From positions 3,100,001-3,164,000 of the forward strand of contig NW_026060237.1 of assembly GCF_024166365.1 (NCBI RefSeq): 64,000 nucleotides of DNA, read 5' to 3'. Made by a program: the position numbers and the translations under genes. The notes beneath the pieces were generated by a model. The model did not search any database, was not told the origin of the DNA, and worked only from the letters and a program-made list of their open reading frames with translations. The DNA comes from Elephas maximus indicus (taxonomy: Eukaryota; Chordata; Mammalia; Proboscidea; Elephantidae). Positions 20,231-33,452 of the stretch are shown here, piece by piece; the first letter of the stretch is position 1; each line of letters begins with the position of its first letter.

Positions 20231-21345
20231 AGGAAGCCATAAGTTTGGGTAGGTCCACAGTGACTGTGGAATGACAGTTGTACTGGCAGGACTTTCTTTC
20301 ACTCTTTTCCTGACAACACACCAAATACTTGAGTAAGCTCTGATTCATAGTGACCTTATATGCAAAGGAATGAAACTCCTCTTCCTGAACTATCCTCACA
20401 ATAGTTGCTATATTTGAACCCATTGTTGCAGCCTCTGTGTTAATCAATCTCACTCAAAGTCTCCCTGTATTACACTGACCATCTACTTTCCCAAGTATGT
20501 TGTTCTTCTCCAGCAACTGGACCTTCCTTATGATGTGTCCAAAGTTACTGACATGAAGTTTTGCCGTGCTTGCTCCTTAGGAGAATTCTGGGTGCACCTC
20601 CTCTGATGCTAATTTGTTCATTTTTCTAGAAGTCGATGGTATATTCAACATGCTTTGCTGGACCTACAATTTGAATGCACCGGTTCCTTTGGGTCTTCCT
20701 TTTTCATTGTTCACATTTTGTATGTACATGCAGCAACTGAAAACAACATGGCTTGGGTCATTAGGCATCAATATGACATTAAAGTGGCACCTATATTATT
20801 TGAGATTTAAAGAGGGTTTTTTTTTTTTTTTTACCAAATAGTTTCTCAATGTGCTACTTTGATCTTGAGTGCTGCTTACATTGGCAGTAATGGTTAATCC
20901 AAGTGGAAGGAAATCCTTCGCAAGTTCAATTCCTTCTATGTTTATCAGGATGTTGGTTACTGGCCCAGTTGTGAGGATTTTGTTTTTCTTCATGTCCAGG
21001 TGTAATTCACACTGAAGATTGAGGTCTTGTCACCTCTGCCAGTAAATGCTTCACTCATCTTTATTTTTGACAAGCAAATTGAGTGATCTGAATGTTTTTA
21101 ATATGTTGATGACTCTTCTTCTAATCCTCATGCCACATTCTTCTTCATGTAGTCCAGGTACTTTTATTATTTGCTGAGCATGCAGGGTAAATAATTAAGG
21201 TGAAAGGATGCAATCTTATCACACACCTTCTCCAGTTTTAAACCATGCAGTATCCCTATGTTCTGTTTGAACAGTGGCCTCTTGTTCCATGTACAGGTTC
21301 CACATGAGAGCAATTGAGAGTTCTGGAATTCCCATTCTCCACAAT

Positions 21346-21427
21346 GTTATCTATATCTATATATCTATATCTATCTATATCCGTATCTATATCTATATCT
21401 GTATCTATATATATGTATATATATTTA
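21346..21427. repeat. TATC/TATA microsatellite inside RTE
   Basis: About 80 bp of imperfect (TATC)n with TATA variants, ending in TATATATTTA. It is flanked on both sides by RTE sequence. Confidence 0.85.
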
Positions 21428-22072
21428 TGATCCACACAACAAAATACCCTTGCATAGTGGTTGGAATACACAAATATCTTTCTGGTATTATCTGCTTTTC
21501 TCAAGATCCATCAGACATCAGAAATCATGCTCGTTGTTCCACGTCCTCCTTTGAATCCATGTTGAACTTCTGGCAGTTCCTGGGCAAAGTATAGCTGAAG
21601 GTGTTTTGAATTATCCTCAGCAAAATTTAATTAGAATATAATCATAATGATATTCCTTAATAATTTTCTAATTGATCACCTTCCTTTGGAATGGAGACAA
21701 ATATGGATCTCTTTCACCTGGCTGGCTAGAGAGCTATCTTTCAAATAGCTTAACATAGACAAATAAAGTCTTCCAGCTTTTTATCTGCTTGCCGAAATAT
21801 ATTAAATGGTAATCCATCTATTCCTGGAGGCTTGTATGTGTCAGTTTCTTCCTTCAGTACCAGCAGTTTTTCCTCCTCTTTGGTTGAACTGGACTACACC
21901 TCTTGGTACAGTGACTGTGTATTCCTGACATCTTTTTGTTGCTCCTTGTACCATTCACTTCTTTCGTATGGAATACTTCAATACTGCAACTTGAGTCTTT
22001 TCTGTTTTTTCTTTTTAAGAAATGTGAAATGTGTTGTTTTTTTTTTTTTTTCACTCTAGGACTTTGCATGTT

Positions 22073-22213
22073 TTGGAGCCCTGGTGGCTCAGCGGTTCAG
22101 ACTCAGCTGCTAATCCAAAGGTTGGCAATTCGAATCCACCAGCCACTCCATGGAAACCATATGGAGCAGTTCTCATCTGTCCTGTGTAAGTCGGAATTTA
22201 CTCGATGGTAACC
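22073..22213 (+). mobile_element. AfroSINE
   Basis: Sense copy beginning GGAGCCCTGGTGGCTCAGCGG (A-box region), then 'ggcaattcgaatccacc' (B-box), 'gcagttctcatctgtcctg' and 'tcggaatttactcgatgg'. It is inserted in the antisense RTE. Confidence 0.9.
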
Positions 22214-22339
22214 TGTTCACACATGTCATTACACAGGAAAACCTGCAAGCCAGAACCTGGGAAAGACAGAAACTGTCAGAGAACACTCAAATATTTTCCA
22301 CTAAGAGGAGCAAGAGAAAAGTGGCACGACTGCACCTTG

Positions 22340-23343
22340 TTGATAGAGTAGTCATAGCGGTCATCCTGTTCTCATTCCTGTTCTCAAGTGGGGATTCTAA
22401 GTTTTCTCCATTCAGTGTAATGCTGGCTGTTGGTTTTTTATAAACGCACCATATTCATACTCAAGAATTTCCCTTCTATGCATATACTGTTGACAATTTT
22501 TATGAGGAAAGCGTGTTGAATCTTATCAAATGCCTTTTCTCCATCTATTGAGACGATATGTAGCTCCGTTATTTGCTCTGTCATTGTGGTGTATTACATT
22601 GATAAATTATACAGTGTTGAATTACCATTGTGTACCTGCAATAAATCCAAATTGTTCATGGTGTATAATTCTTTTAATATGTTCCTGTTTTCTGCTCACC
22701 AGTATTTTATTCAGAATTTTTTTGTGTATATTCATCAGGGGTACTGGTCTATTTTTTTGTTTTGTTTTGTTGTTCCCTTGTCTGGCTTTGAAATTTGGGT
22801 AATGTTTCCTTAATAGAATGACTTACAGAGTATTGCTATCTGTTCTATAGTTTAGAAGAGTTTGAGGAGGAAGGTGTTACTTTTTCTCTGAATATTTGGT
22901 AACATCCCCCAGTTAATTAATTTGGTCCCATGATTTCTTGTTGCTGGAAGGTTTTAGCTTCAACCTCTTCTCTCATGAGTTTGTTGTGATTTTCTACCTC
23001 TTTTTTGTTAGCTCTTAGGTAGGCTATGTGTTTCTAGGAATCAAGCCATTTTATTTACGATTTCAAATTTGTTGGAATGCAACGTTTTATCGTACTCTGT
23101 TGTCCTTTTTATTTCTGTTGTATCTGTTGTAATGTCTTCAGTTTCATTTCTTATCTTTGTTATTCGCATCCTCTGACTTTTGTCAGTTTAGCTGAAGATT
23201 TGCAATTTTACTGATCTTTTCAAAGAACCAAATTTTGGCTTTGTTAATTTTCTCCATTGTTCTTCAGTTCTCCATTCATTTATTTCTGATTTGATCTCTA
23301 TTTACCTCAATTGAAATGCTTTTTCATCTCTGTCAAAAATTAT
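22340..23343 (-). mobile_element. Antisense L1 ORF2 fragment
   Basis: Reversed ORF2 reverse-transcriptase region: 'caaatgccttttctccatctattgagacgat', 'tgctcaccagtattttattcag', 'catcaggggtactggtcta'. It ends where a sense L1 starts at 23344. 22236-22339 is not assigned. Confidence 0.8.
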
Positions 23344-24963
23344 TTAGTCTTGGTGGGGGCAAGGTGACAGAATAGTGAGATGCTTCCTGTGGTCCCACTT
23401 ATAACAAAGACCTGAAAAAAATAATTGAATTGAATAGCTGTCACAATCTAGGAGCCCTGATCATCATAGATAAAGTTGAGGAGTCAGACTGAGCAACAGG
23501 GGGAAGAAGTGTCAGTCATGAGGTATCCAGAACCCTGCAGGCTAAGTCACCAGGCACATTCAAGCCGAATCAAACAGCAGCACTCGGGACTTGTTTCTCC
23601 ATGTCAGGCAGTGGAGAATCTGCACAAGCCTCCAGAGCTGAGAAGAAGCAGCACTGGACCTTTGAAAGTTAAGTGCAACTGTATAACCTACTAAGCGGGG
23701 TCAAAATAGCCCACCTTCTTCAGGAATTTGACAGCAGAGAAGTACTAATTTCCCTTTACCCATCCACCTCCCAGCTCTGCTTCTACACCAGATCTGGGAG
23801 TATTCAACAAATGCCACCCCCACCCAAGCCAGAAATGAGGGCAACCTTCACCTAGACCAGTCTTGCAGCTTCAGAAAAAAAGATAAAAATTCAGCAAGCT
23901 CCCTAAACCTGGAACTCAGGACAGTCTGCCCAAACCAGCCTTGTACTTCAAAAACAGACACGCCCTGCCAAGCCAGGAACCCAGGGCATGTACTGCCCCT
24001 TTGCCTAGGCATGGACATAAGGGGGGCCTGTGAACTTACAACACAATTCAACCCTCCCTAGACCTCTGTATGATGATTCAGCACTGTAAGCCCTCATTAA
24101 TGCCAAGACCCTAAGCTGGGAACTCCGAACCATCCGCCCCTAAACGAGTCTAAGGCTTTAAAAAAAATGCCATGCTACCTAAGCCAGATACTCAGACCAA
24201 GCACTGTCCCTATGCCTAGGCACTGGCATAAGGGGTCCATTGACTTGTAACAACCTTCATGCATGCCTAAACCTGCATGAGCTGATTGAACAGTGAGGGC
24301 CCTCATTAGCACAGAACAACAGGGCATGTACGTGAAGCCTATTTTTACTGCAGAAAACAAGGAATAGTTGCAGATTCATGACATTTGACATCATCCTGCC
24401 CATTAAACAGGGCCCTCACCCACCCACATAAGAGGCCTGAGTGCTGGTGGTATCACCTGTTCCATTGAGCTATACTCGACAGGGGTCTGGGGATAAGTGG
24501 TGTCTCCCAGTCCTTATTGCCAACAGCACTGGGTACCCAAAGTCCAGTTGCAAAACCCACCCACCTATGCACCCTAGGGGACGTGGATATGTCTTCCACC
24601 CAGGCACTCAGGGACAGCTATCAGCTCTGAGCCTTGCTGAAAGTATATGACCCTAGTGTAACCAGATGCCTGTACCCACTCCAAACACCCTTACAGATCT
24701 CTGCTCATCTAGGACTTTAGTTTAGAGCTTGCAACACATACTTAGTGACTGATGACCTGGACACCTGAGCTGAATCTGCATAGGAAAAGTAAACAGACTC
24801 CTGAACTCACATGCCTAGTGACAGGACCTGAAACCTTCAAAGACAGCAATAACAAAAATAGCTCTCATGCCCAGCCACCTACTTGGATATATCTGACAAA
24901 TGAAAAAGCCAGGACACAGTAAGCAAACATACAATAAAAAAAAAAAATGAATATAATAACTTA

Positions 24964-25308
24964 TTGATGGCTCAGAGACTGGAGTCAATATCAAACCACA
25001 TAAAGAACCAGGTCAAGAGGCTCCAGAAAGTGATCAAAGAACGAGGAAATATTCCACATAAAGAGAAGGTCTTGGAATTATCAGAGTTAGAATTCAAAAG
25101 ATTAATATTCAGAGCTCTTCAAGAGATCAGGAAGGAAATCAAGCAAAACTCTGAACAACCCAAGGAACACACAGAAAAAGAAATACAGAAATTTAAGAAA
25201 GCAATACAAGAACAGAACAACAAATTTAACAGGTTGCTAGAACCCATAGAAAGATGGCAAATAGAAATCCAAAAACTTAACAATGAAGTTTCTGAATTAG
25301 ACGACTGA
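24964..25308 (+). pseudogene. L1 ORF1p remnant (coiled-coil part)
   Basis: 115 codons with the heptad-like, Lys/Glu-rich composition of the ORF1p coiled coil (KRLQKVIKERGN, ALQEIRKEIKQNSEQ, IQKLNNEVSELDD). The RRM and C-terminal domains follow in broken frames ('caggcaagaaggcagtgggatgacat' near 25770-25800). It would not give a working RNA-binding trimer. Confidence 0.8.
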
Positions 25309-26429
25309 ATAGGAGACCACTGGAACAGAATTGAGGCAATGAAACTCAGAATTAGTGGAGATTGAAGATAAATCCCTTGAAACCAATTTATTTGAAGAAA
25401 AATGAAAGTTTTTTTTTTTTTTAAATGAATAAACTCTAAGAATTATGTGAGACACTATCAACAGAAAAAATCTATGAGTGATTGGAGTACCGGAACAGGG
25501 GGTGAGAGGAAATAACAGGAAATGCAGAGAGAATTATTAAAAATTTGGTGGCAGAAAATTTCCCTGATACTGTGAAAGACAAGAAGGTACCTATCCAAAA
25601 AATTTATTGGACCACACACAGAGTAGATCCCAAAAGAAAGTCACCAAATCATATTCTAATCAAACATGCCAAAAACAAAGATAAGATAGATTCTTAATAG
25701 TAGCTAGTGATAAGCAAAAAGTCACCTACAAAGCCAAGCCAATAAGACAAAGCGCTGATTTCTCAGCAGAAAGAATGCAGGCAAGAAGGCAGTGGGATGA
25801 CATATATAAACACTTGAAGGAAAAAGAAAAATTGTCAGCCAAGATTTTATATATCCAGCAAAACTTTCTCTCGAATATGGTGGCAAAATTAGGGCATTTT
25901 TAGATAAACAGGAGTTAAGGGAATTTACAAAAACAAAGCAAGTATTACAAGAAATATTAAAAGTTCTTCAGCTAGAGAACCAACAATATCAGAAAATGAC
26001 CCAAGATTAGAACACAGGACACAACCACCAGGTATCAACACAGATAGGCTAGTTGTAAAAATAAGTCAAACTCAAAAGACTGAAAGTAGGAAACAGTGAC
26101 ATCAATAAGTAAATGGTAAAAACATTAAAATAAAAAAAGATGGACTAAATAGTTTAGTTAGAGAGCTTCTATGTGGAGAGAAAGGTAAGGTGATACCAAG
26201 AAGTAAAAACTGGTTTAAATTTAGAAAAATAGAGGTAAAGTTTCAGGTAATCACAAAGGAAACTAACAAATCTACTCATACAAATTAAAAAAAAAAAAAA
26301 GTGAAGAGCCAGCAAACACAAAATCAACAATAGTGAAAAAGATGAAAAGAAAATACACAAAGAAAACTGCCTCAGCACAGAAAATTAAGTGGACAAAGAA
26401 ACTGTCAACACCACACACACACACACAAA

Positions 26430-28880
26430 TCAAAATGATATCACTAAACTTGTTTCTATCAATAATTACACTGAATGAAAATGGATTAAATGCACCAATA
26501 AAGAGACAGAGTGGCAGAATGGATAAAAAACATGACTATTCTACATGCTGCCTACAAGAGTCACACCTTAGACTCACGGACAAAAAAAAAAATCAAAGAT
26601 GGAAAAAAAAAATATATATATATATATATATCAAACACCAAAAAAGCAGGAGGGGCAATATTAATCTCTGACAAAACAGATTTTAATGTAAAATCTACCA
26701 CAAAAGACAAGGGAGGACACTATATATTGCTTAAAGAGTTGCTAAGCCAGGAGGACTTAACCATAATAAATATATATGCACCAATGATAGGGCCCCAAAA
26801 TACATAAAATGAAATCTAACAGCATTGAAAGGAGAAACAGAGGCTCCACAATAGTAGGAGACTTCAACACACCACTTTTGGTGAAGAACAGGACATCTAG
26901 AAAGAAACTCAATAAAGACACATAAGATCTAAATGCTACAAGCAATCAATTTGACCTGAAGACATATACGGAAATGCTCCACACAACAGTAGCCAATTAT
27001 ACATTTTCTCCAATGCACATGGAACACTGTCCAGAGTAGAACACATTTCAGGCCACAAAGCAAACCTTAACAGAATCCAAAACATCAAAATATTACAAAG
27101 CATTTTTTCTGACCAAAAAAGCCATAAAAGTAGAAATCAGTAACAGAAACAGCAAGGGGAAAAAAATCAAATCCATGGAAACTAAGCAACACTTCGCTCA
27201 AAAAATACTGGGTTGTAGAAGAAACCAAGGATGGAATAAAGAAATTCATAATAGCAAATGAGAATGAAAACAAATCTTACCAGAACATTTGGGACCCAGC
27301 AAAAGCAGCGCATAGAGGTGAATTTTTTGAGATAGGTGATACCACAGCAGACTCAACCGAAATGAAAATACTCGGAAAAACTGTACTCCGACAAATTTGA
27401 AAAGCAAAAGGAAACAGACAAATTTTAGAAATATACATGTAACTAAATTAACACAAACCCATGTAGAAAAACTAAATAAACCCAAAATATAAGAGATTGA
27501 AGAGGAAATAAATTCTTCCACCACCTACCCACCCCCGCCAAAAAAAAAAAAAAAAAAAAAAAACCCTGGCCCTGATGAATTCTTCCAAACTTTTAGAAAA
27601 GAGTTAATACCAGTACTACTAAAGGTATTTCAGAACATGTAAACAGAAGGAACACTCCCAAACACATTCTATAAAGCCAGCATAACCCTGATGCCAAAGC
27701 CAGAAAAACACACCACAAAAAAAGGAAATTTACAGATCAATATCCCTCGTGAGTATAGACACCAAAATCCTCAAGAAAATCCTAGCCAATAGAATTCAAC
27801 AACATTTCAGAAAATAATTCATCATGACCAACTGGGATTCGTATCAGGTATGCAGGGATGGCTCAATACTAGAAAAACAATCAATGTTGTCCATCACATA
27901 AATAAAAGAACCACATGATCTTATGAAATGATTCAGAAAAGGCATTTGACACAGTCTGATAAGCATTCCTGATTTAAAAAAAAAAAACTCTCAGCAAAAT
28001 AGGAATTGAAGGGAAATTTCTTGACATAATAAAGGGCACTTATACAAAGCCTACCGCCAATATCAATCTAAATGGAGAGAGTCTGGAAACATTCCTGTGA
28101 GAATGATAACCAGACGAGGATGCCCTTTGTCAGCACTGTTATCCCAACATTGTGCTGGAGGTCCTAGCTAGAGCAACAAGGCAAGAAAAAGAAATAAAGG
28201 GCATCTACATTGGTAAAGAGGAACTAAAATGTCCCTATTCACAGATGATATGATTTTATACACAGAAAACCTCAAAGAATCCACGAGAAAACTACTGGAA
28301 CTAATAGAAGTTTTCAGCAAAGTATTAGGATTTAAGATAAATGGAGGAAAATGAGTCGCATTTCTCTGTAACAACTAAGAAAACTTTTAAAATAAAATCA
28401 CGAACTGAATACCGTTTACAATTGCCCCGTAAAAGATAAAATACTTGGGAGAATAAACCTACCCAGAGATGTAAAAGATGTATACAAAGAAAATTACAAG
28501 ACACTATTGCAAGAAACCAAAAGACACCTACATCAGTGGAAAAACATAGCATGCTCTTGGAAAGGAAGACTCAACATTGTGAAAATGTCCATTCTACCCA
28601 AAGCAATCTACAGATACAATGCAATCAGGATCCACATTCTAATGGCATTTTTTAATAAGATGGACAAACAAATCACTAACAGCATATGGAAAGAGAAGAG
28701 GACACAGATAAGTAAAGAATTACTGAAGCAGAGGAACAAAGTGGGAAGCCTCCCACTACCTGACTTTAGAACCTATTATACTTCCATGGTAATCAAAACA
28801 GCCTGGTACTGGTACAAGTACAGATACACAGACCAATGGAACAGTACTGAGAACCCAGACATAAATTCAATCACCTATTA
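26430..28880 (+). pseudogene. L1 ORF2p remnant
   Basis: Endonuclease start NLFLSIITLNENGLNAPIKR with QESHL follows the L1 EN pattern. Later RT segments are recognisable at nucleotide level ('gatgccctttgtcagcactg', 'cacagatgatatgattttatac' for the FADDM-type motif). The C-terminal segment at 28507-28881 is the longest open piece ([40 protein letters not shown]). Multiple frameshifts make it non-functional. Confidence 0.8.
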
Positions 28881-29519
28881 GCAGCTGATATTTGACAAAC
28901 GCCCAAAGCCTATTAAATCGGAAAACGTCTCTTTAGCAAATGGTGCTGGCATAACTGGATAACCATCTGCAAAAAAAAAAAAGAAAGAAAAGAAAGAAAC
29001 AAGACACATACCTTACACCATGCAAAAAACTAACTTAAAATGGGTCAAAGGCCTGAACATAAAATCTAAAATGGTAAAGATCACTGAGGAAAAATTAGAA
29101 TACTAGGAGCCCTAACACATGGCATAAAGAGTATACAAACCATAACAATGCACAAACACCATGCACACACACACACAATAGTATACTAAAGAAAAATAAA
29201 ATTATTATTACACACAAAAACTTGTACATGGATATTTATAGCCATGTTGTTCATAATAAACAAAAGGTAGAAACGACCCAAAAATCTATAAATGGCTGAT
29301 GGAATAAAAAAAAATGTGGTAGTCTGATATAGTGATACATGGCACAGCATGGGTGACCCTTGAAAATATCGTGCTAAATTAAAGAAGCCAGTTACAAGAG
29401 ACTGTATTATATTTCTCCTTTTATATTAAATATATAGAATAGGCAAACCTATAGGGACAGAAGGTCCCCTGTAGTGCAAATTGTTTTCATTCTGCTCATG
29501 CAAAACTTTTACATAGATC

Positions 29520-30482
29520 AAAAGGCAGTTGTTGGACAGAACAAGGGGATACTGATTAGTTTAAAATCAGGAAAGTTGTACGTCAGGGTTGTACCCTTTC
29601 ACCATACTTGTTCAATCTGCATGCCGAGCAAATAATCCGAGCAGCTGGACTATATGAAGAACGACAGGGCATCAGGATTGGAGGAAGACTTATTAACAAC
29701 CTGCGTTATGCAGATGACACAACCTTGCTTGCTGCAAGTGAAGAGGACTTGAAGCACCTACTAATGAAGAGCAAAACCCACAGCCTTCAGTATGGATTAC
29801 ACCCCAACATAGAGAAAACAAAAGTCCTCCAAACTGGACCAATATGCAACATCATGATAAATGGAGATAAGATTGAAGTTGTCAAAGGATTTCATTTTCC
29901 TTGGATCCACAATTAACAGCTGTGAAAGCAGCAGCCAAGAGATCAAATGATGCATTGCATTGGGTAAATCTGCTGCAAAGGACCTCTCTAAAGTTTTGAA
30001 AAGGAAAGATGTCACCTTGAAGATTGAGGTGTGTCTGACCGAAGCCATGGTATTTTCAATCGCATCATAATGTGTGTGAAAAGCTGGACAATGAATAAGG
30101 AATACCGAAGAACTGATGCCTTTGAATTGTGGTATTGGCAAAGAATATTGAATACACCACGGACTGCCAAAAGAATGAACAAATCTGTCTTGGAAGAAGT
30201 AAAACCAGAATGCTCTTTAGAATCAAGGATGGCGAGACTGCATCTTAGATACTTTGGACATGTTGTCAGGAGGGATCAGTCCCTGGAGAAGGACGTCATG
30301 CTTGGCAGAGTACAGGGTCAGCGGAAAGAAGATCCTCAAGGACGCGGATTGACACAGTGGCTGCAACAATGAGCTCAAGCATGACAACGATTGTAAGGAT
30401 GGTGCAGGACGGGGCAGTGTTTCGTCCTGTTGTGCATAGGGTTGCTATGAGTTGGAACCGAATTGATGGCACCTAACAACAT
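29520..30482 (+). mobile_element. RTE/BovB-like LINE, 3' part with RT motif
   Basis: Sense RTE from the reverse-transcriptase core to the 3' terminus ('gttggaaccgaattgatggcacctaacaac'). The frame 29608-29916 encodes LRYADDTTLLAASEEDLKHL, containing the catalytic YADD box, followed by the thumb-like NIEKTKVLQTGP. It continues at 30031-30372 (MSDRSHGIFN...RHFGH-like 'RYFGHVVRRD'). It is 5'-truncated, and stops separate the frames. Confidence 0.85.
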
Positions 30483-30484
30483 CA

Positions 30485-30635
30485 ACTAAGCTAAAGGTTC
30501 TTGTTTCTAACCCATGCATTGTTTCTGCAGAAGAAAGACCTGGCAATCTGTTCTATAAAGATTACAGCCAAGAAAACCTGACTCTGCACAGTTCTACTGT
30601 GCAATACATGTGATTGTCTTTAGTCAGAATCCGCA
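30485..30635 (+). mobile_element. SINE fragment
   Basis: 'gcagaagaaagacctggcaatct', 'agattacagccaagaaaacc' and 'cagttctactgtgcaatacatg' belong to the long-body SINE subfamily. The head is poorly preserved. Confidence 0.55.
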
Positions 30636-30777
30636 CAATAGCAAACAGTGTGGTTTGGATAGGGACAGAAAGTGGTTACTTTGGCCTGGGTGTAGGGATG
30701 GAACAATTGGTAGTTGAAGTGTACATGTTTCTTTTTAAGATGATAAAATGACTCTAAAATGGAACTGATAATATTTG

Positions 30778-30965
30778 TAGAGTCCTTGGGTGGTACAAAT
30801 CTCTAATGTACTTGCTAACCATAAGGTTAAGAATTTGTGTTCACCCTAGACGTATGTTGGAAGAAAGGCCTTGTGATCTACTTCCAAAACGTCAGCCATT
30901 GGAAGCCCTGTGGAGTCCTCTGACATACATGGGGTTGCGCTGAGTGGGAATCAGTGTTAGCGTAC
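30778..30965 (+). mobile_element. AfroSINE-type SINE (long-body subfamily)
   Basis: Sense copy: 'gagtccttgggtggtacaaa', 'ggaagaaaggccttgtgatctac', 'ctctgacatacatggggttgcgctgagtggg'. Confidence 0.75.
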
Positions 30966-30984
30966 TGGTTTTGGTCATGGCTGC

Positions 30985-31215
30985 AGGTATCTGTGAATAA
31001 ACTTAAAAAAACTGAATTGAACTTTATATATGAAATGTATAAATTACATCTCAATAAAGCTGCTAAAAATCAGTTGCACATATTTGTGTAGTTTTATTGC
31101 AAGGTCCTCTGTGCTGTTGTTTTGATCAGTGTACCCCGTCCTTCACAGATACCACACTGTTTGATTACTGTAGCTATTGACTTGACTTTTGGATGTCACC
31201 ACCTTTTTGTCAGGT
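30985..31215. mobile_element. L1 fragments
   Basis: 30985-31070 resembles a sense L1 3' terminus ('attacatctcaataaagctgc'). 31085-31215 resembles reversed ORF2 ('ttgattactgtagctattg'). Both are short. Confidence 0.5.
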
Positions 31216-31527
31216 TGTTGTATTTTGATGCCTTGCATGTTGCTAGGATACTGAAAAGTATGTCACTGATACTTTAAATACCAGTGGGGACCTGTATGGT
31301 AGACAGGTTTCTGCAGAGCTTCCAGACTTAGACTAGAGAGTAAGCCTTCCTCATCAAATAAATATGGTGAAAGGATACATGCCTGACACACACCGTTCTT
31401 GACTTTAAAAAACGCATTGTCCCCTTGTTCTGCTCAAAAGATTGCCTCCTGATCTATGTACAGGTTCCACGTGATCACAATTAAGTGTTCTGTAATTCCC
31501 AATCTTTGCAGTATTATCTATAATTTG

Positions 31528-31914
31528 TTACGACACACATGTTTGAATGCCTTTTGAATAGTTGATGAAACACAGGTGAACATCTCTTTGGTATTCTCTG
31601 TTTTCAGCAATGATCCATCTGATGTAAGCAATGATATTCCTTATTCCACATTCTCTTCTGAATCCAGCTTGAATTTCTGTCAATTCTCTGTTGATGTACT
31701 GCTGCAGCCACTTTTGAATGATGTTCAGTAAAATTTTATTTGCATGTGATATTAACAATATTGTTCTATAATTTCTACCTTTTTTTGGATCACCTTTCTT
31801 TGAAATACGCATAAATATGTATCTCTTCCTGTCAGTAGGCCAGGTAACTGTCTTGTTAATTTCCTGGCATAGATAAATGAGAGCTTCCAGGGCTGCATCC
31901 AGTTGTTGAAACAT
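31528..31914 (-). pseudogene. RTE reverse transcriptase, N-terminal piece
   Basis: 128 codons including KKGDPKKGRNYRTILLISHA and INRELTEIQAGFRRECGIRN, which match the fingers/palm entry of RTE-clade reverse transcriptases (family form: NYRPISL, AGFR..R.T.D). It lacks the YADD box, which lies beyond the truncation. Confidence 0.8.
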
Positions 31915-32544
31915 CTCAGTTGGTATTCCATCAATTCCTGGAGCCTTGTTTTTTTTTTGCCAATGTCTTCATTGCAGCTTGAACTCCTTTCAGCACTCTC
32001 AGTTTCTGATCATATGCTACCTTCTGAAAATGACTGGATGTGGACCAATTATTTTTGGTACAGTGAGTCTCTATAAATCTTCCCTCTTCTTTTGATGCTT
32101 TCTGACTCATTCAGTATTTTGCCCATAGAATCCTTCAGTACTTCAACTTGAGGCTTGAATTTTTCCTTCATTTTTTCAGCATGAGAAATGCTGTTCCTGT
32201 TCTTTCCTTTTAGTTTCCTAACTCCGTGCATTTGCACATGTCATCATAATACTTTGTCTTCTTGAGCCACCTTTGAAATCTTCTGTTCACTCTTTTACTT
32301 TGTCGTTTCTTCCTCTTGCGTTGGTTACTCTGTGTGCAACAGAAAGTTTCAGAATCTCTTCTGACATCCATTTTGGTCTTTGTTTCCTGTCTTTTTAATG
32401 ACCTCTTGCTTTCTTCATGTATGATGTCCTTGATGTCATTCCACAACTCATCTGGTCTTCAGCCATTAGTGATCTATGTCTACAATATATTCTTGAGAGT
32501 GTTCTAACTTCATGTGGGATATGCTCAAGGTCATACTTTGGCTC

Positions 32545-32874
32545 TCATGGACTTGTTCTAAGTTTCTTCAGCTTCAAGTTAACTTGCATGTGAACAATTG
32601 ATGGTCTGTTCTGCAGGTGGTCCCTGGACTTGCTCAGGCTGATGATATTGAGCTTTTCCAACAGAAAGTCAATTTGATTCTTGTGTATTCCTTCTGTTGA
32701 GGCCCGCATGAAAAGATGCTGTTTATGTTGTTGAAAAAAGGTATTTGCAGGGAAGAAGTCATTAGTCTTGCAAAATTTTGTCATGTGATTACTGGCTTTG
32801 TTTCTCTCACCAAGGCCATATTTTCCAACTATCAACCCTTCTTGGTTTCCAACATTAACATTCCAGTCATGCAT
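32545..32874 (-). pseudogene. RTE endonuclease, C-terminal piece
   Basis: MHDWNVNVGNQEGLIVGKYG resembles the 'GDFNAK.G' segment of the APE-like (EEP) endonuclease with its Asp altered. NQIDFLLEK matches the family's catalytic-His region. Confidence 0.7.
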
Positions 32875-33023
32875 GTTGCTTGCATGTTCCTTCTATTTCA
32901 GACTTGAGAAGTTGTTAAAAATCCTTAATTTCTTCATCTTTGGTCATAGTGGTTGGAGCATAAATTTGGATAATAATCATAATAACTGGTCTTCCTTGTA
33001 GGCATATTGTATACTGCTGCACT

Positions 33024-33452
33024 TCAGGATAGATCTTGAAAATTCTTTTCGACGATGAATGCAATGCCATTCCTCTTCAGTTTGTCATTTTCAGCATAGT
33101 AGATGATACAATTATGCAACTCAAAATGGCCAGTACCAGACCACTTTTGCTCACCAATGCCTAGGATACTGATGTTTATGAATTCCATTTCATTTTTGAC
33201 AATTTCTAAATTTCCTGGATTCATACTTTGTACATTCCATGTTCTGATTCTTAACCGGTGTTTGCAGTTCTTTCTTCTCATTTTGAGTCTTGCCACCTCA
33301 GTAGATGAAGGTCCCAAAAGCTTTATTCCAACATGTCGTTTAGGTTGACTATACTTGAGCATGTGGCTGTTTTCCAGTTGTGTTTTGAGGGCCTTCCAAC
33401 CCCCTGACTTGTTTTCGGGCATTATATCAGACAGTGTTCCTCTGCTCTTCAT
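33024..33452 (-). pseudogene. RTE endonuclease, N-terminal piece
   Basis: 142 codons including RIRTWNVQSMNPGNLEIVKN and INISILGIGEQKWSGTGHFE, the family's N-terminal Asn and 'ETKW.G'-type Glu motifs. The preceding 60 residues are a basic, low-complexity leader. Confidence 0.8.

Larger units (their letters stand above)
20300..22235 (-). mobile_element. RTE/BovB-like LINE (antisense)
   Basis: Reversed RTE from the 3' region (20325, 'ctctgattcatagtgacc') into the reverse-transcriptase and linker regions ('gtggaaggaaatccttcgcaag', 'ggcttgtatgtgtcagtttcttcc', 'caacttgagtcttttctg'). A (TATC)n expansion at 21346-21427 and a SINE at 22073-22213 interrupt it; RTE sequence resumes briefly as 'cacatgtcatta'. 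It is non-coding. Confidence 0.7.
23344..29470 (+). mobile_element. Nearly full-length L1, decayed
   Basis: About 6.1 kb. The 5' UTR starts near 23344 ('ggtgggggcaaggtgacagaatag'). An ORF1 remnant lies at 24964-25308 and ORF2 runs from about 26430 to 28880. The 3' end includes 'cttgtacatggatatttatagcc' and 'aaatggctgatggaat' to about 29470. Poly-A and TA expansions (26586-26632, 27539-27562) and many stops break ORF2. The order 5' UTR-ORF1-ORF2-3' UTR is preserved, so this is one insertion. Confidence 0.85.
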
